Positions 22,555 to 29,965 of a stretch of 54,155 nucleotides of DNA are shown piece after piece. The notes below the pieces were generated by a model. It did not search any database. It saw nothing but the letters and a program-made list of their open reading frames with translations, and was not told the origin of the DNA. This DNA comes from CAMAUF01 sp046152925 (GTDB lineage: Bacteria > Chloroflexota > Dehalococcoidia > Tepidiformales > Tepidiformaceae): assembly GCA_046152925.1 (NCBI GenBank), contig JBJXFX010000056.1, positions 1 through 54,155 of the forward strand, given 5' to 3'. The number at the start of each line of letters is the position of its first letter. Positions within the stretch are counted from its first letter, which is position 1. The position numbers and the translations under genes were made by a program.

Positions 22555-23778
22555 TCACGACTGACGTTTCCCGAGACGGACTTCGAGTTCGATTATCCGG
22601 CCGGCTCGATTGAGGACAACCTTAACCGTATCGCCCGGTGCGTGTAGGAGCAGCCCGTTCAACAGCGGATGTTCGCGGTCCACGGGCGCATCGCCCACCT
22701 TCTGGACGACGTCGCCAGCCTGGAGCCCGGCCGTCGCGCCTGGGCCGTTGGGCTCAACGGACGTGATCAGCGCCCCGGCCTCCACCGCCAGCCGACCAGG
22801 ACGGGCCAACACCTCGGGCGTGAGGTCCACGTGGTCCGCCCCGAGCGACGGGCGCCCGATCGGCCCAGCCGCCTCGATAATCGCGCGCGCAACGTTCATC
22901 ACCGCGTTGGAAGGGATCGCGAAGCCGATCCCTTCAACAGGCGTCCGGCTCGTCGTGAGCCGAAGGACGAGCGTCGGCATCCCGACGAATTCGCCGCGGA
23001 CGTTGAAGATTCCGCCACCGCTGTTGCCGTTGTTCAACGCCGCGTCCGTCTGGATGAAGTCGTCGTGGCGCACCCCGTCGAGCGTGCGCGTCCGGCGCAA
23101 CCCCGAGACGACGCCAACGGTGACGGAGCCTTCGAATTCCGAGAGCGGGTTGCCAATCGCCACCAGCGGCTCGCCGAGTTTGAGCTTGGAGGAATCGCCG
23201 ACGGGCGCAACGCTCGTCGCCGTAGGCCCGATTTGGAGGACCGCGATATCACTGAACGGCGCGTCGTGGCCGATCAGGATAGCCGGGCGCTCGCTCCCGT
23301 CGGCGAGAAAGACCTTGAGCGTCTCGGTGCCTACGACGACGTGCGCGTTGGTCACGACGTGGCCCGCCCTATCGATAATGACGCCGCTGCCGACGTCTCG
23401 CTCGGTGCCGCCATTCACGCGGCGCGTGCTCTCGATCCGGACGACGGAGTCGCGCCGGACGAGCGCCACGTCGGTGATCGCGCTGGTCTGTTCCACAGTG
23501 AGCTTGTCCCCAGCCGCGGTGGCCACCGGCGCCGTGTCGCCCTCAGCGTCACTGGCCAGCATCGCGACCAGGCCGCCGGCGAGCCCCCCGGCCACGGCCG
23601 CCACCCCCGCAACGAGCACAAGCGCCCGCCACCCGAACCCCGGCGGGCGCGGCGTCGCGGCCGGCCCGAGCGGCGTTGCTGACGGGGCGCCAGCTTGGTC
23701 AGGCGGGCTCCAGCCTGGGCTCCAGGCGAGCTGGTCCGTCGCTTTTGGTTCGCGGGGTGTCATCGGCTCCGGGTCCAT
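22555..23778 (-). CDS. HtrA/DegP-like S1C serine protease with PDZ domain
   Basis: 407 residues. The proline-rich cytoplasmic N-terminus (1-47) is followed by a single transmembrane helix (about 50-72). The trypsin-like domain (about 100-290) has the triad His in VVTNAHVVVG, Asp in PFSDIAVLQI and Ser in ALNNGNSGGGIFN. The last differs from the usual GNSGGP by glycine in place of proline. A PDZ domain (about 310-400) has AGLQAGDVVQKVG. Such proteases degrade or sense misfolded envelope proteins. It is 48 nt upstream of the GH18-like gene and diverges from greA. Confidence 0.93.
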   Translation of the reverse strand: MDPEPMTPREPKATDQLAWSPGWSPPDQAGAPSATPLGPAATPRPPGFGWRALVLVAGVAAVAGGLAGGLVAMLASDAEGDTAPVATAAGDKLTVEQTSAITDVALVRRDSVVRIESTRRVNGGTERDVGSGVIIDRAGHVVTNAHVVVGTETLKVFLADGSERPAILIGHDAPFSDIAVLQIGPTATSVAPVGDSSKLKLGEPLVAIGNPLSEFEGSVTVGVVSGLRRTRTLDGVRHDDFIQTDAALNNGNSGGGIFNVRGEFVGMPTLVLRLTTSRTPVEGIGFAIPSNAVMNVARAIIEAAGPIGRPSLGADHVDLTPEVLARPGRLAVEAGALITSVEPNGPGATAGLQAGDVVQKVGDAPVDREHPLLNGLLLHAPGDTVKVVLNRAGRIIELEVRLGKRQS

Positions 23779-23795
23779 GTAGCAAGGCTAGCAAA

Positions 23796-23825
23796 TTGCC
23801 GCGGATCGGGCCGCGTCGATATACT
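23796..23825 (+). promoter_or_regulatory. Probable greA promoter
   Basis: TTGCCG (23796-23801) and TATACT (23820-23825) are separated by 18 nt in the gap between the divergent htrA and greA genes. The -10 is one mismatch from consensus. It gives a leader of about 60 nt and probably serves the greA-lysS-nudix-serS run. Confidence 0.55.
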
Positions 23826-23890
23826 GAACCCTAACCCGAGCGGATCTGGCTCCGGGCGTCCTGTCCTGTCGACCGAGGATTGAGGTTCGT

Positions 23891-24358
23891 ATGCCCGACA
23901 AGGCGGTTCCACTGACGCGCGACGGCAAGGCGCGCCTCGAAGACGATCTCGAAGGCCTGCGCAAGCAGCGCCGCGAAATCGCCGAGCGCATCCACTATGC
24001 TCAAGAGCAGGGCACGAGCCAGAACGATGCCGAATACGACGATGCCAAGCTGGAACAGGGCATGGTCGAAGGCCGCATCCTCGAGCTCGAAGACATCCTC
24101 CGCCGCTCGACCTTGATCGACGAAAACCTCGCCCATCGGTCCGGCCGCGTCGTGCTCGGCAGCGAAGTTGAAGTCGAGCAAGATGGCAAACACCGCACCT
24201 ACCAGATCGTCGGCGCCCCCGAAGCAGACCCAACGCGCGGCAAGATTTCGAACGAATCGCCGGTCGGCGCCGCCCTCTTGGGCCGCCTCGTCGGCGACAT
24301 CGTGGATATCAACGTCCCGCGTGGCGTCATGAAGCTCAAGGTCCTCAAGATCGATTAG
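23891..24358 (+). CDS. greA: Transcription elongation factor GreA with altered tip
   Basis: 155 residues, the normal length. The N-terminal coiled coil (about 8-75) is PLTRDGKARLEDDLEGLRKQ and onward; the C-terminal FKBP-like domain carries ESPVGAALLGRLVGDIVDI. GreA enters the RNA polymerase secondary channel and makes it cleave backtracked transcripts. In E. coli the tip is G-D-L-K-E-N-A-E-Y, where the D and first E hold the catalytic metal. Here it is G-T-S-Q-N-D-A-E-Y-D-D, so both positions are changed and acids are shifted to nearby sites. The cleavage activity may therefore differ. It is first in the greA-lysS-nudix-serS run. Confidence 0.93.
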   Translation: MPDKAVPLTRDGKARLEDDLEGLRKQRREIAERIHYAQEQGTSQNDAEYDDAKLEQGMVEGRILELEDILRRSTLIDENLAHRSGRVVLGSEVEVEQDGKHRTYQIVGAPEADPTRGKISNESPVGAALLGRLVGDIVDINVPRGVMKLKVLKID

Positions 24359-24413
24359 TCTCGACGCGGGTGCCAGGGCGGCGCCTGCCGCCCCCAAAGG
24401 AGCACCCCCACCC

Positions 24414-25883
24414 ATGGACGAACTCGTCGCACAGCGCATCGCCAAGGCCGAAGCCCTCCGCGCCGTCGGCGTCGACCCGTACCCCCCGCGCGTGGCCCGG
24501 ACGCACACCGCCGAGGCCATCAACCAGCTCGTCGCGTCTTGGCCCAGCGACAAGACGGAAGACCCGGAGACGGTCGCCGACGTGGTCGGCCGCGTCGTCG
24601 CCAAGCGCGACATGGGCAAGGCAACCTTCATCGACCTGCGGGACGGCACGGGGCGCGTCCAGACGCTCCTCCGGCAGAACGCCCTCGCCGACTACGACTC
24701 GCTCCGGCTGATCGACCTCGGTGACTTCATCGGCGTCCACGGATCGCCCATCCGGACGCGGACCGGGCAGCCGACCGTCGCAGCGACGGGCTGGACGATG
24801 CTCACGAAAGCCCTCCATGCCCCGCCCGAGAAGTACCACGGCCTCGCCGACGCTGAGTTGCGCCAACGCCGCCGCTACCTGGACCTGATGGCCAACGAAG
24901 AAACCCGTCGCGTCTTCACGATCCGCTCCAAGGTGGTCTCGGCCATCCGCCGCTACCTGGATGACCGCGACTTCCTCGAAGTGGAGACCGCTGTCCTTCA
25001 GGAGGCTGCCGGGGGCGCCGCAGCGCGGCCGTTCACCACCCACTTCAACGCGTTGGACGAGGATCGCTTCCTCCGGATCAGCCTCGAACTCCACCTCAAG
25101 CGGCTCGTCGTCGGCGGGTTCGACAAGGTCTACGAAATGGGACGGATCTTCCGCAACGAGGGGATGAGCGCCAAGCACAACCCCGAGTTCACGATGATCG
25201 AAATCTATGAGGCCTACGCCGACTATCACGACGTCGCCAACATGGTGGAAGAGATGCTCAGCACCGTCGCGGAACGCGTCTTGGAGACGACCACGCTGCA
25301 CTTCCGGGACCACGAGATCAGCCTCGCCCGGCCCTGGCGCCGGATCACCTACCACGACGCCCTTCGTGAATACGGCGACCTCGACCTCGACACCTTCGGC
25401 GACACCGAGACGCTGCGCGCCGAGCTCCGCCGCCGCAGGGTCGATGCCCCGGCCACGGCCGGGTATGGCAAGCTCGTCGACGAAGCCATGTCGCTTTATG
25501 TAGAGCCACACCTCATCCAGCCCACCTTCCTGATGGACTACCCCATCGAGATCTCGCCACTCGCGAAGCGCAAGCCCGGCCACCCGCGGCTCGTCGAGCG
25601 TTGGGAAGTGTTCATGGGCGGGTTCGAGTTCGGGAACGCCTACACCGAGCTCAACGACCCCGTCGACCAGCGCCAGCGCTTCGAAGAGCAGCTCCGGCTC
25701 AAGGCGGCGGGCGACGACGATGTCGAATTGATGGACGAGGACTTCCTTTTCGCCTTGGAGCACGGCATGCCGCCCACGGGCGGCTTCGGCATGGGCATCG
25801 ACCGCCTCGTCATGTTCCTCACGAACCAGCCGACGATCAGGGAGGTCATCCTCTTCCCGCAGCACAAGACCGTGAAAGAATGA
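24414..25883 (+). CDS. lysS: Lysyl-tRNA synthetase, class II
   Basis: 489 residues. It charges tRNA-Lys. The N-terminal OB-fold anticodon domain (about 50-140) has VVAKRDMGKATFIDLRDGTGRVQ. The class II core follows. Motif 1 is around VVSAIRRYLDDRDFLEVETAVL. Motif 2 is MGRIFRNEGMSAKHNPEFT. Motif 3 is TGGFGMGIDRLVMFLT. A strong AAAGGAG lies about 10 nt before the ATG. The Nudix gene starts within the stop codon (ATGA overlap). One feature is VLQEAAGGAAARPFTTHFNA, the usual lysine-pocket loop with an alanine-rich change, as seen in other bacterial forms. Confidence 0.96.
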   Translation: MDELVAQRIAKAEALRAVGVDPYPPRVARTHTAEAINQLVASWPSDKTEDPETVADVVGRVVAKRDMGKATFIDLRDGTGRVQTLLRQNALADYDSLRLIDLGDFIGVHGSPIRTRTGQPTVAATGWTMLTKALHAPPEKYHGLADAELRQRRRYLDLMANEETRRVFTIRSKVVSAIRRYLDDRDFLEVETAVLQEAAGGAAARPFTTHFNALDEDRFLRISLELHLKRLVVGGFDKVYEMGRIFRNEGMSAKHNPEFTMIEIYEAYADYHDVANMVEEMLSTVAERVLETTTLHFRDHEISLARPWRRITYHDALREYGDLDLDTFGDTETLRAELRRRRVDAPATAGYGKLVDEAMSLYVEPHLIQPTFLMDYPIEISPLAKRKPGHPRLVERWEVFMGGFEFGNAYTELNDPVDQRQRFEEQLRLKAAGDDDVELMDEDFLFALEHGMPPTGGFGMGIDRLVMFLTNQPTIREVILFPQHKTVKE

Positions 25884-26413
25884 GCGCTCCCCTGGAGCGC
25901 CACTTCACGGCGACGGCCTACATCGTCGCGGACGGGAAAACGCTGCTCATCTGGCACCGGAAAATCGGGATGTGGCTCCCCGCGGGCGGCCATTGCGAGC
26001 CGAACGAGGATCCAGTGCAAGCAGCGCTACGCGAAGGCGAAGAAGAGAGCGGCCTTCGGCTGGAACTCGTCCCTTCGGCGCCGGTCCCGTCTTTCCCCGG
26101 CCCACATCCAGCGGTCCTGCCGGCGCCCGCCGTCATCCTCGTCGAAGACATCCACGCCACCGGCCAGCCGTTCCATCAGCACATCGACCACGTCTACTTC
26201 ACCAACGTCATAGGAGAGATCCACCTGCAACATGCGATGCCGGGCGGCGAACCCTTCCACTGGATCTCGGCGAGCGACCTCGCCGCTCCGTTCTCCCTCC
26301 CCGCGCCCGATGGTACCCTCGTGCCCGTCGCCGAGGACGTACGGCTCCTCGGCCTTCAGGCGATCGCGACCGTAGAGGAGAAGCGTCATGCTCAGCGTCC
26401 AATTCATCCGTGA
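25880..26413 (+). CDS. Nudix hydrolase
   Basis: 177 residues. The Nudix box is present: GGHCEPNEDPVQAALREGEEESGL matches G-x5-E-x7-R-E-x-x-E-E-x-G. The N-terminus (HFTATAYIVADGKTLLIWHRKIGMWLPAGG) is typical. Such enzymes hydrolyse nucleoside diphosphates linked to another group; the substrate is unknown. The ATG overlaps the lysS stop (ATGA), and the 3' end overlaps the serS start by 26 nt, so it is fully embedded in the synthetase operon. Confidence 0.92.
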   Translation: MSAPLERHFTATAYIVADGKTLLIWHRKIGMWLPAGGHCEPNEDPVQAALREGEEESGLRLELVPSAPVPSFPGPHPAVLPAPAVILVEDIHATGQPFHQHIDHVYFTNVIGEIHLQHAMPGGEPFHWISASDLAAPFSLPAPDGTLVPVAEDVRLLGLQAIATVEEKRHAQRPIHP

Positions 26414-27658
26414 ACACACTGAACGGGTGACGGGCGACCTCTCGCGCCGCCATACGACCGCCCCCATCGCCCGGATCATCGAGCTCGACGACCGCCGCAA
26501 GGCCCTTTTGCAGGAGGTCGAAACCCTCCGCGCCCGCCGCAACGCCGTCTCGAAGGAGATCGGCGCCGCCGGCAAAGACGCCGCGATGCGACAAGCCAAA
26601 ATCGACGAGATGCGCGGCGTCGGCGACCAGATCGACGTGCTCGACCGCGACCTCAAAGCCGTCCAATCAGAACTCGACGAGAAGCTTCTCGAGGTCCCGA
26701 ACATCGTCGACCCAGCGTGCCGGACGGCGAAAACGAAGACGGCAACGTCGTCGTCGAGACCGTTGGCGACTTGCCGGCCTTCAGCTTCACCCCGAAGCCT
26801 CACTGGGAGCTGGGCGACGCCCTCGGCGTGCTGGACTTCGATCGCGGCGTGAAGATGTCTGGGAGCCGCTTCTTCGTCGCCCGCGCCGGGATCGCGCGGC
26901 TCCATCGGGCGTTGGTGCAGTTCTTCCTCAACGAAGACAGCAAGGCCGGCTTCCAGGAGCACTACCTGCCCTACATGCTGAGCGAAGCTTCGCTCTACGC
27001 TTCCGGCCAGCTCCCGAAGTTTCGCGACAACCTCTACCGCGACCACGAAGAGGACTACTACTTCATCCCGACCGCCGAAGTTGCCTTTGTAAACCTCTAC
27101 CGGGACGAAATCCTCCCGCCGTCGGCGCTCCCGATGCGGTTCGTCGCGCATACACCGTGCTTCCGTCGCGAGAAGATGAGCGCTGGCCGCGATGTCCGCG
27201 GGATCAAGCGCCTCCACCAGTTCGAGAAGGTCGAGATGTTCGTCTACTGCACGCCAGACGAGAGCGAGCGCGAACTCCAGCGGCTCGTCGTCCAGGCGCG
27301 GACGCTGATTGAAATGCTCGGGCTCACCTATCGCGTGCTCGCGCTCTGCAGCGGCGACCTCGGCTTCAACAGCGCCAAGACCTACGACCTCGAGGTCTGG
27401 TCCCCAGGCACGAACGAGTGGCTGGAAGTGAGCTCCGGTTCGAACTGCCTGGACTTTCAGGCGCGCCGCGCGAACATCCGCTACCGGCCGTCCGCTGATG
27501 CATCGCCGCGCTACCCGCACCTGCTCAACATGTCCGGGCTCGCGCTGCCGCGCATGGTCGTGGCCGTGATGGAGAACTACCAGCGCGAGGACGGCACCAT
27601 TGCCGTCCCCGAGGTGCTTCGGCCCTACATGGGCACCGATGTCATCGGGCCCGCCTGA
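26388..27658 (+). CDS. serS: Seryl-tRNA synthetase, interrupted by a one-base frameshift
   Basis: The first frame (26388 to about 26713) encodes the N-terminal coiled-coil arm up to VQSELDEKLLEVPNIVDP. The rest (from about 26717 to 27658) continues in another frame with VPDGENEDGNVVVETVGD, the class II core and motif 3 near the end. Joining them gives DPSVPDGE, the conserved family linker, so exactly one base is missing at the CCC run 26711-26713. Core motifs include TAEVAFVNLYRDEIL, TPCFRREKMSAGRDVRGIKRLHQFEKVE and SSGSNCLDFQARR. The ATG has GAGGAG 6 nt upstream. The gene is essential, so a sequence error or a recoding event is more likely than a true null. Confidence 0.85.
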
Positions 27659-27675
27659 GCGGCTATCATCGCCGG

Positions 27676-27840
27676 GTGGACGTTGCCATGGTGGAAGTCG
27701 AACTGACGGGCGTTGATGACGAAGCGGTCGCGAGGCGCGGATTCCTCGCACCCGGACTCGTCGGGCGAGCGACCGTGGACCTTCTCGTCGCCCCACAGTC
27801 GCTCTTCTGTGGACCAAATAGACGTTCTCATGAAGGATGA
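27676..27840 (+). pseudogene. N-terminal fragment of a clan AA (retropepsin-like) aspartic protease
   Basis: From a GTG at 27676 (or an ATG at 27688) a 54-codon frame reads MVEVELTGVDDEAVARRGFL, then LVGRATVDLLV. This is the usual start of small bacterial retroviral-like aspartic proteases. In that family the next residues are D-T-G-A with the catalytic aspartate, but here the frame switches to unrelated APQSLFCGP and stops. So the gene is broken immediately before its active site, at about 27790. DNA downstream has lower GC. It marks the left boundary of the accessory region. Confidence 0.55.
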
Positions 27841-28429
27841 AGTGCGAGTCTCAATCATAGCCATGGATGACCTTACGAATAATTGTACTGGCTTCGTACA
27901 CCAACGAGGATATGTTCACACGAGAATCATTGATCATGGCACCAATTCTAAGGCGTTAGGTCATAACTTGTTCATATTGTGGAACAATCGCGACGTTTAC
28001 GGGACAGTCTCCCACGAATATGTGCACACACTTCAGGCGAATGAGGCGCTTGGTGAGTTACTGCGCTTCGGTTCCATCTGGTTCAAAGAGGGCTCCGCGG
28101 AGGCGTTGTCTCGAATCTGGTTGGATTGGCCCCCACAGTTCGATGAGCAGGACACCCCGCTTGTGGAACTAGAACTCGACTTGCCGGTGTCGAGCAAAAC
28201 GGTGGTCGGAGACCAGACTGTGGCCGGGCTCATGTTGCTGTGGAACATCCGCGAAGTGCTCGGCCACGCAATTTTTGGGAAGATATTGCAGGGGCTCTAT
28301 CAGCGCCGCGACTTCGTTTCTGGCTCCGAGTGCGCCGCGGTCTTTAAGCGATCGGCTAGATCCAGGGCCGGCCAAATCGAGGAGATCTTCCGGCGCCGCA
28401 TCGCGGGCTATGTTGCCGGCTCGCTTTAG
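27830..28429 (+). CDS. Zincin-type peptidase (peptidase MA-like), probably N-terminally truncated
   Basis: 199 residues from an ATG at 27830. The zinc motif is H-E-x-x-H in GTVSHEYVHTLQANE, and the third zinc ligand region is SIWFKEGSAEALSR, as in gluzincin peptidase MA-like proteins. Only about 65 residues precede the motif and no ribosome binding site is visible. The longer open frame to 27713 overlaps the aspartic protease remnant, so the real N-terminus may be lost. Base composition from about 27830 to 28300 is clearly lower in GC than the flanks, suggesting transfer. Substrate unknown. Confidence 0.6.
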   Translation: MKDEVRVSIIAMDDLTNNCTGFVHQRGYVHTRIIDHGTNSKALGHNLFILWNNRDVYGTVSHEYVHTLQANEALGELLRFGSIWFKEGSAEALSRIWLDWPPQFDEQDTPLVELELDLPVSSKTVVGDQTVAGLMLLWNIREVLGHAIFGKILQGLYQRRDFVSGSECAAVFKRSARSRAGQIEEIFRRRIAGYVAGSL

Positions 28430-28507
28430 TCATGGAGCACGGGGCTCGGCGAACGGCCAGCCCGTCGGTCGGACCCGCGCGCACCTGAGAGCAGCAGCTC
28501 CAAGTGA

Positions 28508-28680
28508 CCTGGCTTCCTTGGCCAGACCGAGGACGACGGCAACGGCCTCATCTACCTCAACGCGCGCTACTACCACGCGAAAACGATGCGCTTCATCAGC
28601 CCCGACCCGATCGTCGGGAGCCACGGGCCGCAATCGCTGAACCGCTACTCGTACGCGCTCAACAGCCCGCTCGCGGGGCA
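28508..28680 (+). pseudogene. RHS-repeat-associated core fragment
   Basis: In one frame, bounded on the left by TGA at 28505, the translation reads FLGQTEDDGNGLIYLNARYY, then TMRFISPDPIVGSHGPQSLN, then RYSYALNSPLAGQ. This is the highly conserved end of the RHS/YD-repeat core, after which the variable toxin tip normally begins. The large upstream RHS body is absent. The frame continues to 28957 through low-complexity Pro-rich sequence of no recognisable family. It is a remnant of a polymorphic toxin gene. Confidence 0.75.
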
Positions 28681-28720
28681 GGACTGGCGACCCCTCGCCA
28701 GCCTCCATCATGCCCTCAAC

Positions 28721-28785
28721 CCCGACGCCAACCCGCCCTTCGCGATCCGTCCGCTCCGCCCTACGCTCCTGACACGCCCCTCCGC
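28721..28785 (+). repeat. Repeat A copy 1
   Basis: About 65 bp, beginning CCCGACGCCAACCCGCCCTT. It matches 33421-33484 with roughly 80% identity by eye, including CCGCCCTTCGCGATCC and TACGCTCC. Here A is followed directly by B, whereas the second locus has B, gene, A. Confidence 0.7.
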
Positions 28786-28800
28786 GGCCCCACCCCCCGC

Positions 28801-28977
28801 CCATGCCCCACCCCCGGCGACCACGATCTCGCGCTTGGGTATGTCGCCCTCGCCGCCATCCGGAACAAGGACCGGGTGGGCCTCCTCCTCTTTGTCGCTC
28901 CGGACAACGGTCCCCGCGACCAACACACTAGACGCGCACAGATCCGGGAGAGGATGATACCCCAATGCGCCTGCTGG
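28801..28977 (+). repeat. Repeat B copy 1: duplicated gene leader and first codons
   Basis: Two blocks are identical to copy 2 at 32884-33008. One is a 40-bp block (28801-28840, beginning CCATGCCCCACCCCCGGCGA). The other is a 34-bp block (28925-28958, beginning ACACTAGACGCGCACAGATC), followed by CCAATGCGCCTGCTGG. The spacer between blocks is longer here. The second block holds a GGGAGAGG ribosome binding site. After five identical codons (MRLL and the next) the sequence diverges and stops, so this copy's gene is destroyed. Confidence 0.85.
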
Positions 28978-29240
28978 TCCTCCGTTTCGCGCTGGCCGGG
29001 CCTTAGTCGCCAGTCCACCGTCCGGCGCTGAACCGGGTGGCTTGACCGTCGGCGGGTCGGTAACCAGGAACCGACGAGTTTCTATGTTTGCTTAGTTGCG
29101 GAGGGTCAACTTCCCGACACTGAGGGCCCTGTGATCGCCACGTTTTCACCAGGCCAGACGTCAACTTCGACTGCTTCAAGGGCACCGACAGGCGGGAGAC
29201 CGGTTATTCCTTGCCCGCCCAGGTCAAGATGCGCTGATCG

Positions 29241-29699
29241 CTAGGTCACCTTCATGCGTGACGAATAGTCCCACGACGATACTCTGAGCGAACCAATGCG
29301 AATGGCGACCTCATCCGAAACACGCGACCGAAGCCAAGCCCCCAGCCCTGCGTCTCCCGTCGTCAGATAGCGGCCGATGAGGCGATCAAGCAAATTCGCC
29401 GCGCCCCCTGCATCGAGCGACGCGACACCCCTCCCGCGCACGCCCCGGTACGGCGGGGCGTCGCCGGCGATCTCGAAGGCACAACGGGGCTCCTTTCGCA
29501 GGCGCGCCGCAACGACCGAGTCCTTTTGGGTGCAGCACCACAACGCCGAGTCGTCGAAGAGAAACCACAGTGACTGCACCAGCGGCCAATCTGATCCCTG
29601 CGTCGCGAGCCGCATCGGAATAACAGACGAACGAAGGAACCCCTCAATGTCGGGGATGCCCCAAGTTCCGGATCGGATCTCGATGGCGACTGACTCCAC
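29241..29699 (-). CDS. Pyridoxamine 5'-phosphate oxidase-like flavin/F420-binding protein
   Basis: 152 residues from a GTG at 29699 with GGGGG just upstream. The split-barrel pattern is seen: IEGFLRSSVIPMRLATQGSD, then PLVQSLWFLFDDSALWCCTQ, then VVAARLRKEPRCAFEIAGDAPPYRGVRGRG. This is typical of PNPOx-like proteins that bind FMN or F420. Members reduce or oxidise varied substrates, and many in high-GC bacteria are F420-dependent. The longer open frame to 29990 has no such similarity. It is the last gene of the leftward DICT-ABC1 group. Confidence 0.8.
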   Translation of the reverse strand: MESVAIEIRSGTWGIPDIEGFLRSSVIPMRLATQGSDWPLVQSLWFLFDDSALWCCTQKDSVVAARLRKEPRCAFEIAGDAPPYRGVRGRGVASLDAGGAANLLDRLIGRYLTTGDAGLGAWLRSRVSDEVAIRIGSLRVSSWDYSSRMKVT

Positions 29700-29965
29700 G
29701 CCCCCATCGTAGCGGAGTTGCGCTGCTTGAGGCGCCGACGAGCCGTTCGGCCTGTACCAGCTGCCTGACACTCCAGGAGCCGAGGAACTTCCGACGCCGC
29801 AGGGCTTAAGCGGCCACGGGCAGTCCAGTGCCCAAGATCGCGGAAAATTATCCGCCGTGGTTTCCGTGGGCGAGAGTCTCGGGGGCGCAACCGTATGGTC
29901 AGCGGGCCAGCGACGCATTGCGAAAGGCTCGGGGCATTGAGGTGGCGGCCGGCGGGAGTATTGCC

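Larger units (their letters stand above)
28681..29240. other. Gene-free stretch after the RHS remnant
   Basis: It holds repeat A copy 1 (28721-28785), repeat B copy 1 (28801-28977) and the disrupted start of a DUF3592-like gene (ATG at 28965, stop 12 codons later). From 28978 to 29240 I see no gene, RNA or clear hairpin. Confidence 0.6.

Noticed and set aside
24345..25865. 506-codon leftward frame opposite lysS
   Set aside because: Antisense shadow; the plus strand has complete class II synthetase motifs.
26705..26720. Programmed frameshift in serS
   Set aside because: No slippery heptamer or downstream stem is apparent; the CCC run fits a lost base. Kept only as a less likely alternative.
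26027..27817. 596-codon leftward frame opposite the nudix and serS genes
   Set aside because: Antisense shadow spanning several genes, no recognisable domain.
28586..28957. Continuation of the RHS frame as a toxin tip
   Set aside because: After RYSYALNSPL the sequence becomes Pro/Ser/Thr-rich and coincides with repeats A and B, so it is not a protein domain.
28965..29003. Short ORF from the duplicated start codon (MRLLVLRFALAGP)
   Set aside because: Only the first five codons match the intact gene at 32996; it stops at once and is a broken copy.
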